Positions 36,005-53,231 of a stretch of 64,000 nucleotides of DNA are shown here, piece by piece. Numbering within the stretch: the stretch's first letter is position 1; each line of letters opens with the position of its first letter. The notes beneath the pieces were generated by a model. That model was not told where the DNA came from, did not search any database, and saw only the letters and a list, made by a program, of their open reading frames with translations. The stretch is from Parapristionchus giblindavisi (lineage: Eukaryota; Nematoda; Chromadorea; Rhabditida; Diplogasteridae): assembly GCA_943737045.1 (NCBI GenBank), contig CALSFV010000273.1, forward strand, positions 124,001 to 188,000, written 5' to 3'. A program made the translations under genes and the position numbers.

Positions 36005-38133
36005 TAATATATTTAGAGTAAACAGTATTTTGTGTCGGTGTACAGTCTCTGTAGGAAGATAAAGTTGAGGTTTTAAAAAAAATCCCACATTGTAAATAAG
36101 TTTCAATAATGATATAACCGATCAGCTATCCGAATCATCTAATTTTTTCAACACAATGTGAACCCAATATAAATTTTCATAGAACACACGTGTGGATCGG
36201 TCAGAATCGAATTGTCTGTCATAATTCTCAAAGTCAGTTTGCATAATTGCCATAATCGTTATCGTTCACATTAATAACGCAATAATCATATTAAAACGAT
36301 AGAGTATTGCCAATGTAAAATTACAGCTTGGGGTGTACCATTAATAGTATTATCATATTATTATACTAATTCAAGCATGCTCCTCCTGTTCGAAGGTCTT
36401 ATTTTAATACAGCGCTTAATTTCCTCTTTTTTACTTATCTGTTTTCTAATTACATCGACTGTCAATATTCCCAAGGTGGTCGAATAGCTACATATTTTGA
36501 TTGACACTTTAACCTCCACAGCTCCCTATTATAGGTGCTATGGGGATTTACGAGAAGTAAGAGACTAGGCGCTAAAAAGAATGTGAATTTGAGTTGAATT
36601 TTTTTAAAATTTTAATATTTTAATAGATGAAAGCACCATGCAGTATATTCGAAAGTTTGTCATGCTTGTAAATTTTGTGAATATTTTATTTATTTATTTA
36701 TTTATTACATTGGGAAAAGAAAAAAAAGTGCTAGTCGGTATGGTTAAGAAGACTGCTGCCTGTCGCTGTATCCGTACAGTTTGAGAAGAACAATAAAACA
36801 AAAGAAACACGTTTTTGCAAATGAAATATTCTACGGACAGCCTCGAAATTAGCTCAATCTTCTCTCTGGCAATATGTAGCCCTTTCTTCTCTTCCGAAGA
36901 GGTACAAAAAACTCATAAAATATAACGTAAATGAGTCTTGGATATTTTTACGCATAATTAATTATTTAAAACTGAAGAATAACATTATAGACTTTACCTT
37001 TAGTTAAAGATGGAAGCTCGCGAATCTCTATTCAAGTGCATAGCATATCTATTATGCAAGGGACAAGTAATATGCAAGAAATTAGCACGGCCATTCATCA
37101 AACCCGTAGGCAATGGTAAAAGTGCTCACTAGTAAGCGATTGCTGAACTTTCCTATTTTCAAAATTTCGCGCCTTTGCCTGTACACAAAGCATGGATTCA
37201 TTCATGATTCTTGCGATCAATAAGCTAAATTAGCATAAAATAATTTATGTATGGTATCTAGAATAACTTTTGCTATATTTCTGTCTTTACAGTTTGTTCA
37301 CGAAAATATTGCTCGGACTCTACCTTTAAAATATCATATTTGACACCCTTTGTTTAGAGTTTATCCTTGAAAATATCGGATCAAGATAAAGAGAAACGTT
37401 GTGCTTATCTTGACAACCACACGTGCCCATTCGCCAACACTGCCTACCCATCCGACTACACTATTACACAAGTGAGAGAGAGATAGGGACTACAACATTC
37501 TACAATGATCACTTCGTAGCGATAACTATATAACGACAAATCCTCCTCAACCAAATTTTGATCCTATCGTTTCTTGAACACAGGAGATACTAGAAACAAA
37601 CCAAAAAAACTTCGGCAATAACATTTACCTGTGCACTCTCAATTGAGCCTATACTCTGTACTCTCCCATTCTTCTCCCAGCGAGTATACTCTCCCATTTT
37701 CACGTTCTACATCGTTTCATCGTCCTAATGTCCGCTCTAGAAACACTTTGGCACAAAATGATTATTTTCTTGTTGAATATTTATTGTATTTTAAAATCTT
37801 GTTGTCTTCGATTGTTTCTATTGGAAAGTTTCATAACAATGTGAAAGAGTTTCGTTTGGATAGAACCATGCTATCAAAATCAATATATGCTTGACTGTTG
37901 AGGACTTTACTGATTTTTCACTCGCCTTCCAATTTCCGGCTTCCAAATTTTTAGGTTTAACTTATTTCATTGAGTAAGTGCTTACCACCTTTACCACGTA
38001 TCTATTATCAGCCTCGAAAAGAACCTAGGAGTTTGGAAGATCAAATCAAGCACACACATCTCATTATCAGTACAAACCTCTCTTTTGTCTGCATCTCGAT
38101 TTTCTTCATTTTCTCTGTGTTATTTCATTTTTA

Positions 38134-38250
38134 AAGCAACAGCCCTAGAAAATTTGAAACTCTGCTCTGGCCACACTCTCTCGCTTTCGTTGTAAGCGAG
38201 AGAGTGTGCCAGAGCGGAGGGTAAAATTAGTTCGGATGTGCATTTAACGG
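38134..38250. repeat. MITE family A, copy 13
   Basis: Shares the GGAGGGTAAAATTAGTTCGG right end with copy 12, marking a subfamily of A. Confidence 0.78.
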
Positions 38251-38485
38251 TAATGGATTTATTGTCGGTGTACAGTTTCACTAGGAACATAAAGGTTGAG
38301 GTTGAGGCTAATTGTCAGTAACGATTTTTTAAATTCCCACATTGAAAATAGGTTTCAATAATGATATAAACGATCAGCTATCTGAACCATCTAATTCTTT
38401 CAGCGCAATCTGAATCCAATATAAAATTTCATAGAACACACATGTGGATCGGTCATGTCAAAATCAAATTGTCATAATTGTCTTA

Positions 38486-38954
38486 TGCGGTGTTCAGAAC
38501 TTGGAAAATGCAAAAAATGCGCGAAAATGCTGTTCAGAAGCTCAGGTGGAAAAATGCCCGAAAATGCTCGGTTTTTGCTCGAAAAAAGATGGTTTATACT
38601 CTTTAAAAGCATTGAAACTCGTTGTTTCATGAAAAAAAAAAAACTAAATTAAGTCATTTATAATGCTACTGAAATAAATATCGTATGATCCTTTTTTTGA
38701 TCACTTTAAGCCGAAAATGAACGAAAATGATGCGAAAAATCAACCTAACGAGCCCATATTTATAATTATCACTTATCATCAATACAATGCGTCCGCAACA
38801 CTGTTTGCGACCGATAAACGTTGATATTAAACAAAAAAACCATTAAAATTTGCTTAAAATTCTCGAAAATGAGCATTTTCAGAGCATTTTCCAGCTGAAC
38901 TTCTGAACAGCATTTTCCGCATTTTCGTGCATTTTCCAAGTTCTGAACACTGCA
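38486..38954. mobile_element. MITE with TTA target duplication (PIF/Harbinger-like)
   Basis: Terminal inverted repeats TGCGGTGTTCAGAACTTGG and CCAAGTTCTGAACACTGCA bound a 469-bp element rich in GAAAATG/CATTTTC. TTA flanks both ends (38483-38485 and 38955-38957). A 3-bp TWA duplication is diagnostic of the PIF/Harbinger superfamily. No transposase is present. It has split an older repeat whose halves lie either side. Confidence 0.72.
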
Positions 38955-39339
38955 TTAATCGAATGGTCAAATCGATATCGTTCACTGTTATGACGTAATA
39001 ATGGCAATAAAAGTATGTTCATGCTTTGGCTTGCTGGGCTGAAACATGAGGAATCATGATTTTTAGCTGCATTACATCTTTTCTAGAGAGAGATTTTGTT
39101 CCATATTTTTAGGAATACTTTGGTTCAACTTGTTTCATTGAGTAAGTACACTCCCTTTAACCACGTATCTATTATCACGCTCGAAAAGAACCTGGGAGTT
39201 TGAAAGATCAAATCAAACACAAGCATATCATTATCAATGCAAATCCATTTTTTGTCTACATCTCGATTTTCTTCATTTTCTCTGTGTTATTTCATTTTTT
39301 AAAGCAACAAATTTCAAGCCCACGGCCCAAGGCCCAAAG

Positions 39340-39445
39340 CCCAAGCAAATTTGAAATACTCTGCTCTGGCCACGCTCTCTCACTTTCTTTGTCAGCGAGA
39401 GAGTGTTGCCAATGTGGAGAGTAAAATTAGCTTGTGCGTTTAATT
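39340..39445. repeat. MITE family A, copy 14
   Basis: Ends 35 bases before the start codon of the P450 gene, so it probably forms part of that gene's proximal promoter or 5' UTR. Confidence 0.78.
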
Positions 39446-39478
39446 TCTAGAATATTTAATCCCTATGATATTTCAGGC

Positions 39479-44380
<4,902 letters not shown>

Positions 44381-45174
44381 AAATTTTTCGCAAATGAATA
44401 AACACATTCCATAAATAAATATAGCTACATGAATTCATTCAAAATCACAGCCGAATAAATTTTAAAGAAAGTAATTAAAATTATAAAGAATACGGTACAG
44501 CAAATCCCCTCTTTGACATGGGATATTCGTGGTGTCCCGGGATATGTCCCCTTGAACTTTCCGTGATAAATTCGGTCTAATCTGTGGCCGTATGCATGAA
44601 CAACTGGCAAACCGTTACCCGGGAAAATGTGACGTCATTTGTGTAGGCAGAGGATTTTTGGAAAACGCGCGCTAATGACGTCACATTTTCCCGGAATACG
44701 GTTTTCCCGTTGTTCAAGTATATGGTCACTGGAGTAAAACCTCGATAACAATTTGAAGAGCTGATATTCATTATTCACAGCGTACAGATGTGGGGACAGA
44801 ACTGACAGTCAGTGACACCTGGGGATTCTGCCGTACTGTACATTTACTACGTGCGAAAATATAGCTACTGCTAAATATCCTGGTATACATGCCTATACAT
44901 GTTTCCCAGACGCGTGAAGGTCATGGAGTCTGACCGAAAAGAGCGAATGCGAGGAGGAAATACAATAATAAGTATAAAAGGAACATAATATTGTATTTTG
45001 TAGTTGCGCAGTATATCACAGGAGAATTGTATTTTTTATTTGCGAGGTGGATATTTTTTAATACTATGAGCAAACACATTAAGTTATAGTCGCGCAAATT
45101 TGATTGCGTAAAATACCATTTAAAAAGTTGAGGAATAGTTAGTCTGGCAAAATCCGAGCCATTTTCCGGCAATC
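44381..45174. other. Intergenic region between P450 and srd copy A
   Basis: AATAAATATAG-type polyadenylation signals lie just after the P450 stop (44397-44422). A 150-bp MITE at about 44582-44735 has ends GGCCGTATGCATGAACAACT and an inner TGACGTCA-containing pair. A short relative, GGCCGTATGCATGAACAACG, occurs at 56352-56405. The rest should be the promoter of the chemoreceptor. Confidence 0.6.
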
Positions 45175-48100
45175 ATGGACTCCTACTATTCAGACGTGGC
45201 TACGTATTGGATAGTATCATTTTTTCACTATTCTATATCATCTATTGGAGTTTGTTCTAACGCGGTCCTACTCTCGTTGATTGCCTGCAAGACGCCTACG
45301 GTTATGAGGTAAGTATGTGATATTCAGCGTATGTTCCCTTTATTTATTTATTTATTTGATACACCCGTGACAGGTGCGACAGCAAATACAGAAACGATGA
45401 GAAAAATAATTATAATAATGATAGAAAGGACTTGGGGAAGGTGACAGGGGTTAATCGATAGCTATCCCTTCATCTCTGAATGAGTTAGTGAAGTGGTTCG
45501 ATGTCCAGCCCGTGCTTATTGAAATGCTCTCTCTGTCATAGCTTTGAGCAATAGTGTGTGAAAAGAAAAGACAAAACAGATATTCTTTTATCTGTTCTGT
45601 CTTTTCAAAAGAGCGAATAAACAAACGCCAACTAATTTTTCAAATTAGTTGATGTTTTGTTTATTTTTAAAAAAATAAGTGAAATGATTTTAGATCTTAT
45701 GCGGTCCTTATCACCTCTCTAACCCTGCTGCAACTGATTACTTGCTTAGTGTCGTGTCTGCTATTCTGCAGGTACTTTAAACGTTTTACGTTAGTATCTT
45801 TTATGTTCGCTTTAGTCGACTATCTATCATATATTTGATACTATCGTACCATTTGATAATAGTAATATACTTTATGCGGTGCAAAAGTAAAGTATAATAG
45901 TTGATAGATTATGTAGTGGAGTACGCATAAATACCATGCCACGACTTAGGTAGAAAAGATAATAGTTTCAATTACTGTGAATATTTCTATGAAAAAGCTA
46001 TTTTCTTTGACTGGATCCCTATTTCAGAGTGATTCCTCACGGTACTTCAGCGTTCTTGGTCATATCAGGTCCTCTGTCATACACATCCTCCACTCAATTA
46101 TGCTTCAAATTGTATGCCATAATGCTTCATGGACACGCGCATTTCTCGATAATGCTTGGAGTTTCTTTCGCTTTTCGGTGATTTTTCCGTTTTGCTTCAG
46201 TTCTACTTTACGGGCCCCAATGAAAGTTTACGGGTACCATGAAATTTTACCGGTCTCAAGATAGTTTATCGGTCCCAAGAAAGTTTACCGGTCTCAAGAA
46301 AGTTTATCGGTCCCAAGAAAGTTTACCGGTCCCAAGAAAGTTTACCGGTCCCATGAAAGTTTACCGGTCCCAAGAAAGTTTACCGGTCCCAATAAACCTC
46401 ACGGGTCCCAAGAAAGTTTACGGGTCCCACGAATGTTTACCGGCCTCCTCGCACACTCTCGCTTCTTTATCTTTCCGTAATTTCTGAATACCACATTGCT
46501 GCGAGACTGATGTGAGCGATTTACTAAACCTAAATACAAAGCACTAAGCGTGATTTGTCGGAAACTCATTTTACTACGTTTTTACAGGAGATCCGTGATA
46601 GACGATTTTATCGAATATGTTTCACATGTTTTACTTATTAGTCGTACTTTTCTTTTTTGCGGTCTTCGTATTCCGGTTAACTTTCATGGGACCCGTAAAC
46701 TTTCTTGGGACCCGTAAAGTAGAACAGAGCCAAGGAATGATCATGATAATGTGGAGTTATCATAGCTGATGATCGAAGTGCTTCAATTAACTAAATAAAA
46801 ATGTTTTGAAGATATTATATCCTGATGAGGTCTATGCCGCCAGCTCGCAAAGCTGTCCTACTCGTTTTAGTCGTTTACAGTCCTACGGTTGTATTTTTCG
46901 TGAGTTTAATTCTTTTGAAATAAGAAGATCTTTCTTGAATTATGATTGCAATGTGATCAATTGAAAAATTGTCAACGCTGAGAGCAAACTTACCCAAATA
47001 TGGGTAATAGATATGCCAACTTACGATACTTGAGTACACGATTTCCCCACATTCGGGCAAATGGTAGCCCAAAAACCACCGATTTGCCCAGATACAGGCT
47101 AGCATTTGTCTGAATACGGGCAAATCGTTCGCCAACTAACGGCATTCGGGTAAATTTAATCTCTGTGAAACTGACTTTTCTTATTTAAAAAATCCAGTGT
47201 CTTTGTAAATAAGCTGACCCTCGTTTTGAAGATTTCATTGTGTATAAATTGGAAGTATCATTTTTTTTATAAAAAAAGCTTCCAATTTATCCTATACGTA
47301 GTATGATATTTATTCATGTATCTTTAACGGTAAAAGTGAGAGATGGAAATGACAATGAAGAATATAAAGGTAAAGGTAAAGGTATAACCCGTTATTCAAG
47401 GCCCACGAAGTCCTACGCGTGATCGCTGCTAGGCCAGTGACATGAAGAATAAAACAAAATTAAAAGGATGATTCATATTTCAGTATATCTTCTCGACAAC
47501 TCCTCTGACGGATGCTGAATTCATACGAAATTCCAAGCTACCAATCGACGCAGATGACCTTGTTATGGGTAATGAGAGAATATAGAGAATCCACTTTGTC
47601 ACCCAAACACCGCTCTTTTAATATTTGAAAACTTTTTTTGCGGTTTCACTCTAATATGTACACCAGAGGCGGTGGAAACGATTCTGAAAGCGACTCATGG
47701 GTAGCGTGAACTGGGAGATGGGCAAAAGTGGTTTCAAAAGGTGCCCACCGGACATACCAATCGATATTTCCGATCGATAGTATATCAAAGCTGACCTGCG
47801 GCGCCCAACCATCTGCTTCGGTTCCCGCTCGCAATAATAATGTTTTTGCTATTTTTTACAAACTTCCTCAACTTTATTTTTAGTGCTTTGTCGTCATTTC
47901 CGAATATTTCCTTATTTTTGTAGCACGGGATGAAAAACTATCGATAGATGGGTTCGGTGGGCATCTTTTGAAACCACTTTTGAGTATCACCCCGGCAACA
48001 ATAGCCACTAATATGTGTTGCTCTCAAAATCGTCTCCTTGGTTACTGATGCTTTCCTTGTCTCTGTTATTACAACTCACTCATTTAGGGGTCGAATCCGT

Positions 48101-50100
48101 CTTTACTGATAGGATCTTAGTTGGCGTTGCATGGGTTTGCTGTCCGTGCATTCCTTCCTATGCTGTGATAATCATAGTTGGACGGCTCATGTTCAAGACT
48201 CTTGCCGATAATTCGATTCACATGAGTGAAAGAACGAAAATAGCCCATCGGGAAATCGCTACGGTACTGAGCAATACCTTATTCTTCTTATTCTTATTCT
48301 TTCTTCCATCATAATATACGTAACAAGAAAATAAGGACATAAAGGGAGTGATGGATGTCCGTCGCTAATGTAGCGATATCGGTGAGGGTTCTTGGGTACA
48401 GTGGCAGTTTGGGAGCTATGGGCGAATCTTAGAAGAAGGTATAATTATATCGGGGGAGATCTTAACTAGCCCTGTTTTTTTTTATAAAGGTTTGTGGCGG
48501 ATCAATGACTGACTGATGATTGATTGATCCGTTTTCTACAACCTAGCAATTTTACATGAGATTTTACATTTGAAACAACTTTATCAACTGGATAGCCTAG
48601 CCTAGTAATATCATACTTAATAGGGCCTTATGTACCAAGCCTTTCTGCCGGTACTTTACATCTTCTCCGTAGCCACGTATGTCATAGGACAGTTGAACAT
48701 TGTCAACTCTGTTATTCTGGAGTTCGGCACGCATATGGTACGCAGGTTTACAGCATTATTTACTCATTTCATTATTGACAGTGCATGAAGAAATCATATT
48801 TACAATTTTTCTACTCCTATTTGCATCGTAAAATATCGTTAAATTTGCCTTACGTTCATGGCACCCAGTAAACGAATAGTCTACAGTATACTTTGTAATA
48901 GAATTTATAATGTAATTGCAAAGAACGCGCAATTTTTAACGGTTGACAGCAATAAACCATGGGCAATAAAAATTACTTTGACAGATTTCTTGTTATCCCG
49001 TTTATTTCTATCTATCCCACAATCTCTTTTTAGCTGTTATTATTTCAAATGTTGTCGCATCTTATTGATGTATGATAAATTAAATTAAATTAAATTAAAT
49101 TAAATTAAATTAAATTAAATTAAATTAAATTAAATTAAATTAAATTAAATTAAATTAAATTAAATTAAATTAAATTAAATTAAATTAAATTAAATTAAAT
49201 TAAATTAAATTAAATTAAATTAAATTAAATTAAATTAAATTAAATTAAATTAAATTAAATTAAATTAAATTAAATTAAATTAAATTAAATTATAGCTATC
49301 AATAGAAGGAAAACAACGAACTTCTGGGACTGCTGAAAAGCTCAAAAAAATACTTGTACAAATTTTCGTTGTATTATAATTTCCCCAATTTCAGACAGGA
49401 GAAATCGCCTTAACAATTAGTCCGTTTATAATGATTTTCTCAGTGAAACCGTATCGAATGTGAGTAGTTAAAGGCACACCCCAAGTTAATTTTACACTCC
49501 GCATTGGCAATACTCTCTCGTAGACAAAGAAAGCGAGAGAGTGTGGCCAGAGCGGAGAGTTTCGAATTAGTTTGGGGTGTACCTTTAAAGAATTTTTTAA
49601 AATATTCATTTTTTTTTCTGTGAAAAAGTTCGAGGCCCACGAGATTTGGAGTACACTACTATCACAAAGACTGAGGGAACAACGAAGTGGGATTTATTTT
49701 TTTTACTAGACTCGGGAGGAAGATAGCATAGCCCGTGTAGAATAGTGGTTGAATAATAGTTCCGCTCTGTTTTGTTCTGTTCTGAATCTGCTTGGCGATT
49801 TTTATTCATACAATCTTTAACAGAGTATTCAAAATATTCAAAATCATTTAAGTGAAAATCTTCAACATGCTGAAAAAAATTATAGATAAGTATTTAAGTA
49901 AGGCGCACTCGGAGATAATTTGAAACTAATCGCTCTGGCAATGCTCTCTCGCTTTCTTTGTCTGCGAGAGGCTATTGCCAATGCGGAGAGTTAAATAAAA
50001 GTTTTTTTTAAAGATATTTTACAGGTTCTTCAGTAGAGATAATCGTCAACGATTGATCTCTGTCCATTCGTCAACAAAAGTTTCTATCGCTCCACGATAG
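45175..50100 (+). CDS. srd-class chemoreceptor (serpentine receptor, class d), copy A, 9 exons, about 321 aa
   Basis: Exons: 45175-45308, 45694-45771, 46028-46177, 46812-46899, 47484-47568, 48088-48263, 48624-48737, 49395-49459, 50025-50100; all phases agree. It is a seven-helix receptor of the Srd family. TM1 contains YSISSIGVCSNAVLLSLIAC, TM2 SYAVLITSLTLLQLITC, and then comes the family-typical VIPHGTSAFLVISGPLSYTS and KLYAIMLHGHAHFSIMLG. TM5 contains VGVAWVCCPCIPSYAVIIIV with the conserved CCPCIPSYA, TM6 FLPVLYIFSVATYVIGQLN and TM7 IALTISPFIMIFSVKPYR. No signal peptide is expected in this family. The products are odorant receptors in ciliated sensory neurons. Introns hold many repeats, among them a 19-bp satellite, a 215-bp pentamer array and two MITEs. 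The shorter copy-B gene lacks these. Confidence 0.95.
46196..46728. repeat. Inverted-repeat element with internal 19-bp tandem array
   Basis: The left end TTCTACTTTACGGG, followed by ACGGGTACC-type units, pairs with the right end ACCCGTAAAGTAGAACAG. From about 46215 to 46445 lie some 12 units of AAGAAAGTTTACCGGTCCC, with CCGG/CGGG variants. It lies in intron 3 of srd copy A and is absent from copy B. An open frame across the array is an artefact of a 19-base period. Confidence 0.85.
47375..47440 (-). repeat. tRNA-derived SINE-like repeat, copy 2
   Basis: Reverse complement of the repeat at 25325. On its own strand it ends GGGTTATACC followed by (TTTACC)3. It lies in intron 4 of srd copy A. 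Confidence 0.6.
47722..47985. repeat. MITE in srd copy A intron 5
   Basis: Ends CAAAAGTGGTTTCAAAAGGT, then GCCCACCG, pair with CGGTGGGCATCTTTTGAAACCACTTTTG at the right. Inner GATCGATAT-type segments pair as well. Confidence 0.8.
49072..49292. repeat. (AAATT)n pentamer array, about 43 units
   Basis: A pure pentanucleotide array follows TGATGTATGATAAATTAAAT. The same lead-in (GTCGCATCTATTTGGTGTAT) with only two to three units occurs at 52618-52660, so the array seems to have grown from the tail of a dispersed repeat. Confidence 0.95.
49470..49589. repeat. MITE family A, copy 17
   Basis: In intron 8 of srd copy A, beginning 10 bases after the exon. Outer ends TAAAGGCACACCCCAAGTTA and TTTGGGGTGTACCTTTAAAG are the best preserved of the family. 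Confidence 0.85.
49899..49999. repeat. MITE family A, copy 18
   Basis: Second family-A copy in the same srd copy A intron, 25 bases before exon 9. Right outer end lost. Confidence 0.75.
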
Positions 50101-50508
50101 CACCGAGCATTCTACCACACTGTTTATAAAAGGAAGTGGTCTCAGGCTCATGCTGCAGTTGCTGCCGAGCCGTTGCGACATCGAGATAATGCAAGGGTAT
50201 AATAATAACTCATCCACCATTTTCTTGTTTTTTTTTAGTGGATTCAGCCAATCACTCGAAAATCTCGCTTTCATTTCAATTTTCGCATGTTGCTCTCAAG
50301 CATGGTACTTTATCAGCTCATGGAGAAAAATATTCCAGGAGATGCTTCATTTTACCGCTACTGAAATATTTCCGTCATGGAGAATGGTACTGTGGAGAGA
50401 CGATTTGAAGCGAGTCAATGGCGTCAATTGGAGGAATGTAGTCCGCGATTAATAGATACATACTACCGACCGAATCCCATCTGAGCCTTAAAATGCTCAA
50501 TATGATAA

Positions 50509-50550
<42 letters not shown>

Positions 50551-51102
50551 GAATGGTGAGGAATCATCGTGAACACATTGCAGAAGGTTGAAGGGAGGCA
50601 CAGCCTCCACTTCAACGGCACAATCACGACACTAAAAGTTGATTTTCTCGAAAATGTCGACCGCAAATTGACAGAAATTTTATTGTGCAACGAATACAAA
50701 TATTTTATGATGCAATTGAAGCTGGAGTCGCCCGAATATATTCGAGAACAAGCTACGATGACAGAAAGGCAGCAAAAGCTATTCTACCTACCGCACATTA
50801 TCTATTTTTAGCTGATTCAGTCTATAGAGGGAAAGGTGCACATTTTAAAAATTGTGGAAATTCGCACAAGAGAGATGCGTGGGATTTACATGAACATTCG
50901 CTGGATCTTTTGATAAGTATCGTGAAATTTGGCAAAATATTTATTGAATAGGTTCATTATGTCACATCGGCGAAAAATAAATCAGGTTATATCAATTAAA
51001 GTCATTTGAACGATTCCAGATTTGTGTTCTTATTTTATCATTATTACTGTTCAATGATTTTTTTAAAATACTGTGTCATTAATTTGAAAGATGTGATAAA
51101 TA
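50101..51102. other. Unassigned region between srd copy A and the P450 pseudogene
   Basis: Two overlapping plus-strand frames look protein-like but differ by a frameshift. At 50569-50811 is one containing HFNGTITTLKVDFLENVDRK. At 50685-50951 is one containing SYDDRKAAKAILPTAHYLFL and RDAWDLHEHSLDLL. An upstream frame (about 50200-50452) is also open. None resembles P450 or srd exons. A pure (TTGA)n run of about 10 units lies at 50508-50547. It may be a broken gene; I recognise no family. Confidence 0.35.
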
Positions 51103-51919
51103 TTTACCCACATGTTTGTGTACTGAACGAAACATTTCCGAAGATGGAAATCGCCTAAGAAAGGTGATAACTGCTATTATCACGTTATGTATATGTTATC
51201 ATCGCGTTAAGCACGTGAGATACGAGATATGTGAGGAATTGAGAAATGGATTGAGATAATTCTGTGCTGGTGGTACACCGAATATCATTATATATATAGC
51301 AATTAGATTACATATTCGTGGAACATAAATTATTGGACTCCTGCAAGATAACGTGAAACTCTTTCCTCACAAGTACTTCTATAAATGATCCCTATAAATG
51401 AGTGATTGTCCCTGAGGCACATGTTCATTCATGAAATGTCTGAGTAGGTAAGATTCCTACTGCCTCTTCCTCCAACCCCCGTCTTCCCACATTTCACCGA
51501 TTCGCCTTGGCGACGAACATCCTTCAAAACCACTTATCTAACAGATATTCCCGATCCCATCCCCGATACGTTCACTTGAAGGAATAAATATTATTATTAT
51601 TATTATTATTATAAAAGAATGCAGAATTTTACTGTAGTGCCAGGAATAGCCATTAATTAAATATGAGACTATTCCAGGAAGTGATCGAAAGCAAGATTCC
51701 TCTCTAGATTGGAAAGCGATCTTGGTGAAGGTGAACTTTTCTATACATTTATTATTTATGCTTTCATTGTTGTTCTGCCTGTTTGAATAACTATTTCATC
51801 AGTCTCGTCGCAACAATTCCGCATTGTCGTATCCTTCCAAACGAAAGAACAGGATCTTGCACAAACGATGAAATCTTTTTCTCATCTTCGACAACCAACT
51901 TATACTTGACGAAATTTAG
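51103..51919 (+). pseudogene. Cytochrome P450 pseudogene (3' three exons)
   Basis: Three blocks match the last three exons of the P450 at 39479. The first, ending at 51163, keeps ERNISEDGNRLRK against ERYISDDGNTLRK. The second, 51678-51730, matches the haem-loop exon but has a TAG for Ser and a deletion that turns RSCAGEG into RSW-stop, so the haem-ligand Cys is gone. The third, 51788-51919, matches the C-terminal exon (ATIPHCRILPNERT against ATIQHYRILPNGRN) with frameshifts and the same GAAATTTAG end. Intron sequence around 51195-51240 also matches the functional gene near 43795-43850, so this arose by DNA duplication and not by retroposition. Confidence 0.92.
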
Positions 51920-53097
51920 AAATTTTGTACCAATTTTTTGCAAAATATTTAGATGGCATGGTAAAGCTATTGAAAACAACCAAAACGGTGTTTCTGTGAT
52001 TCAAGGTGTAGCAATAAAAAATTGCGAAGTTGAGGCAATAAAAAGTTATGTAGATTACTTACTCGAAGAGAAGTTTCCGCCGGAACAAGCATAATCTAAT
52101 TGTTTATTTCTGAGATGTATCTAGTCTACGCACTTGAAGAACAAGTTAATCGTATTCTGTACAAAACAAATATAAAAACAATATCCAAGAAAAACTCCGT
52201 CCCATTCAAGCCTATTTTTGAAATCGTTTTCTCTCCTCACCTTTATTTGTCTCGTTTCGTGCATAAGAAGTTAATAAATAATAATAATAATAATAATATA
52301 ATATATTAAGGACATTTGTGTTTACTAGATCATAAAATATAACGGAATCCTATTAGCCGTAACACTTTCTGATGGGTCCCGATTTGTCACATACTGGGAG
52401 CATGTATATAGGGGGAAATAGTAGTCAGATATATGTACATGTATGCATTCTCGCAATCATTTCAAAGCTAATGGAGCAGCAGTTATCAATCGTCAAGAAT
52501 ATTTTCTGATGGTCTCTCGGTCTATGGCCATCTATGGTAAGCAACAATTTCATTTTATTTTCAAATCTGAATTGTACTTAATAATACAAATGCTCTCATT
52601 TACTTATTCTCTCAAATATTGTCGCATCTATTTGGTGTATGATAAATTAAATTAAAATTATTTAAATTAATAATGACAATGCTGTTTACATCAATCTTTA
52701 CGTCTGTGTCGGTTGTGGGGGTTCTCTCGTTTTGCTATTCTACTCTCGGCCAATATTTACAACGCTAAGCTCTAATTGTAAGGGATAAGGGATTGCTAGA
52801 AGACAGTTCGCAAGTCAGGAGGGGTGCTCTGGTATTAAAAAAAAAACTAGTAGTTTGCTTATAAATTCCATTTGATGCATAATTGCAAGTCTACTTCTAA
52901 TTAGACGTACGTTTACTACAAGTGGTGTATAATAGTGTAAAACATTTCTTCAAATGTTTTTTTCCCAATTATGGTAAACTTGCAATAAACTTCTAGTCAG
53001 TTACGTAATTTAAAGCGACATCTCCAGCTAATTTGAAGCTCTCCGCTCTGGCCTCTCTATCGCTTTCTTTGCCCACAAGAAATTGAAAATTTGGGAA

Positions 53098-53160
53098 GTA
53101 GAAGTAGAACCCTCGACAATGCACTTTATAGTCCGGTGTTTGACCACTACGCTAAGGGAT
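53098..53160 (-). repeat. tRNA-like sequence (minus strand), probably SINE-derived
   Basis: On the minus strand an A-box-like TTAGCGTAGTGGTCAAACAC is followed about 43 bases later by GAGGGTTCTAC, close to B-box spacing. The stems do not pair well enough for a working tRNA. Confidence 0.45.
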
Positions 53161-53231
53161 CAATAAGTGATCTCTTTTTTTGCAGATCACATGGACTTTG
53201 TGAGATGTAAGAGATTTGCATGAACATTTCC

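Larger units (their letters stand above)
35141..36300. repeat. Large inverted repeat with nested MITEs
   Basis: The left arm (35141 onward: TAACTGTGAACGATATCGAT, then CACATGTGTGTTCTATGAAA) pairs with the right arm (TTTCATAGAACACACGTGTG at about 36175, then ATCGTTATCGTTCACA). A family-D copy (35354-35507) is inserted in the left arm and two family-A segments in the centre. The right arm has a further relative at 38280-38480. Confidence 0.75.
34703..39478. other. Repeat-dominated intergenic region
   Basis: I find no gene in these 4.8 kb. The block 35140-36300 is a large inverted repeat with family-A and family-D elements nested in it. Related sequence recurs at 38280-39060 around the Harbinger-like element. 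The stretch 36300-38100 is AT-rich, with an (ATTT)n run near 36690, and I see nothing else in it. Confidence 0.5.

Noticed and set aside
46239..46487. Repetitive 82-codon open frame
   Set aside because: Product of the 19-bp tandem array in a transposon-like element, inside an intron.
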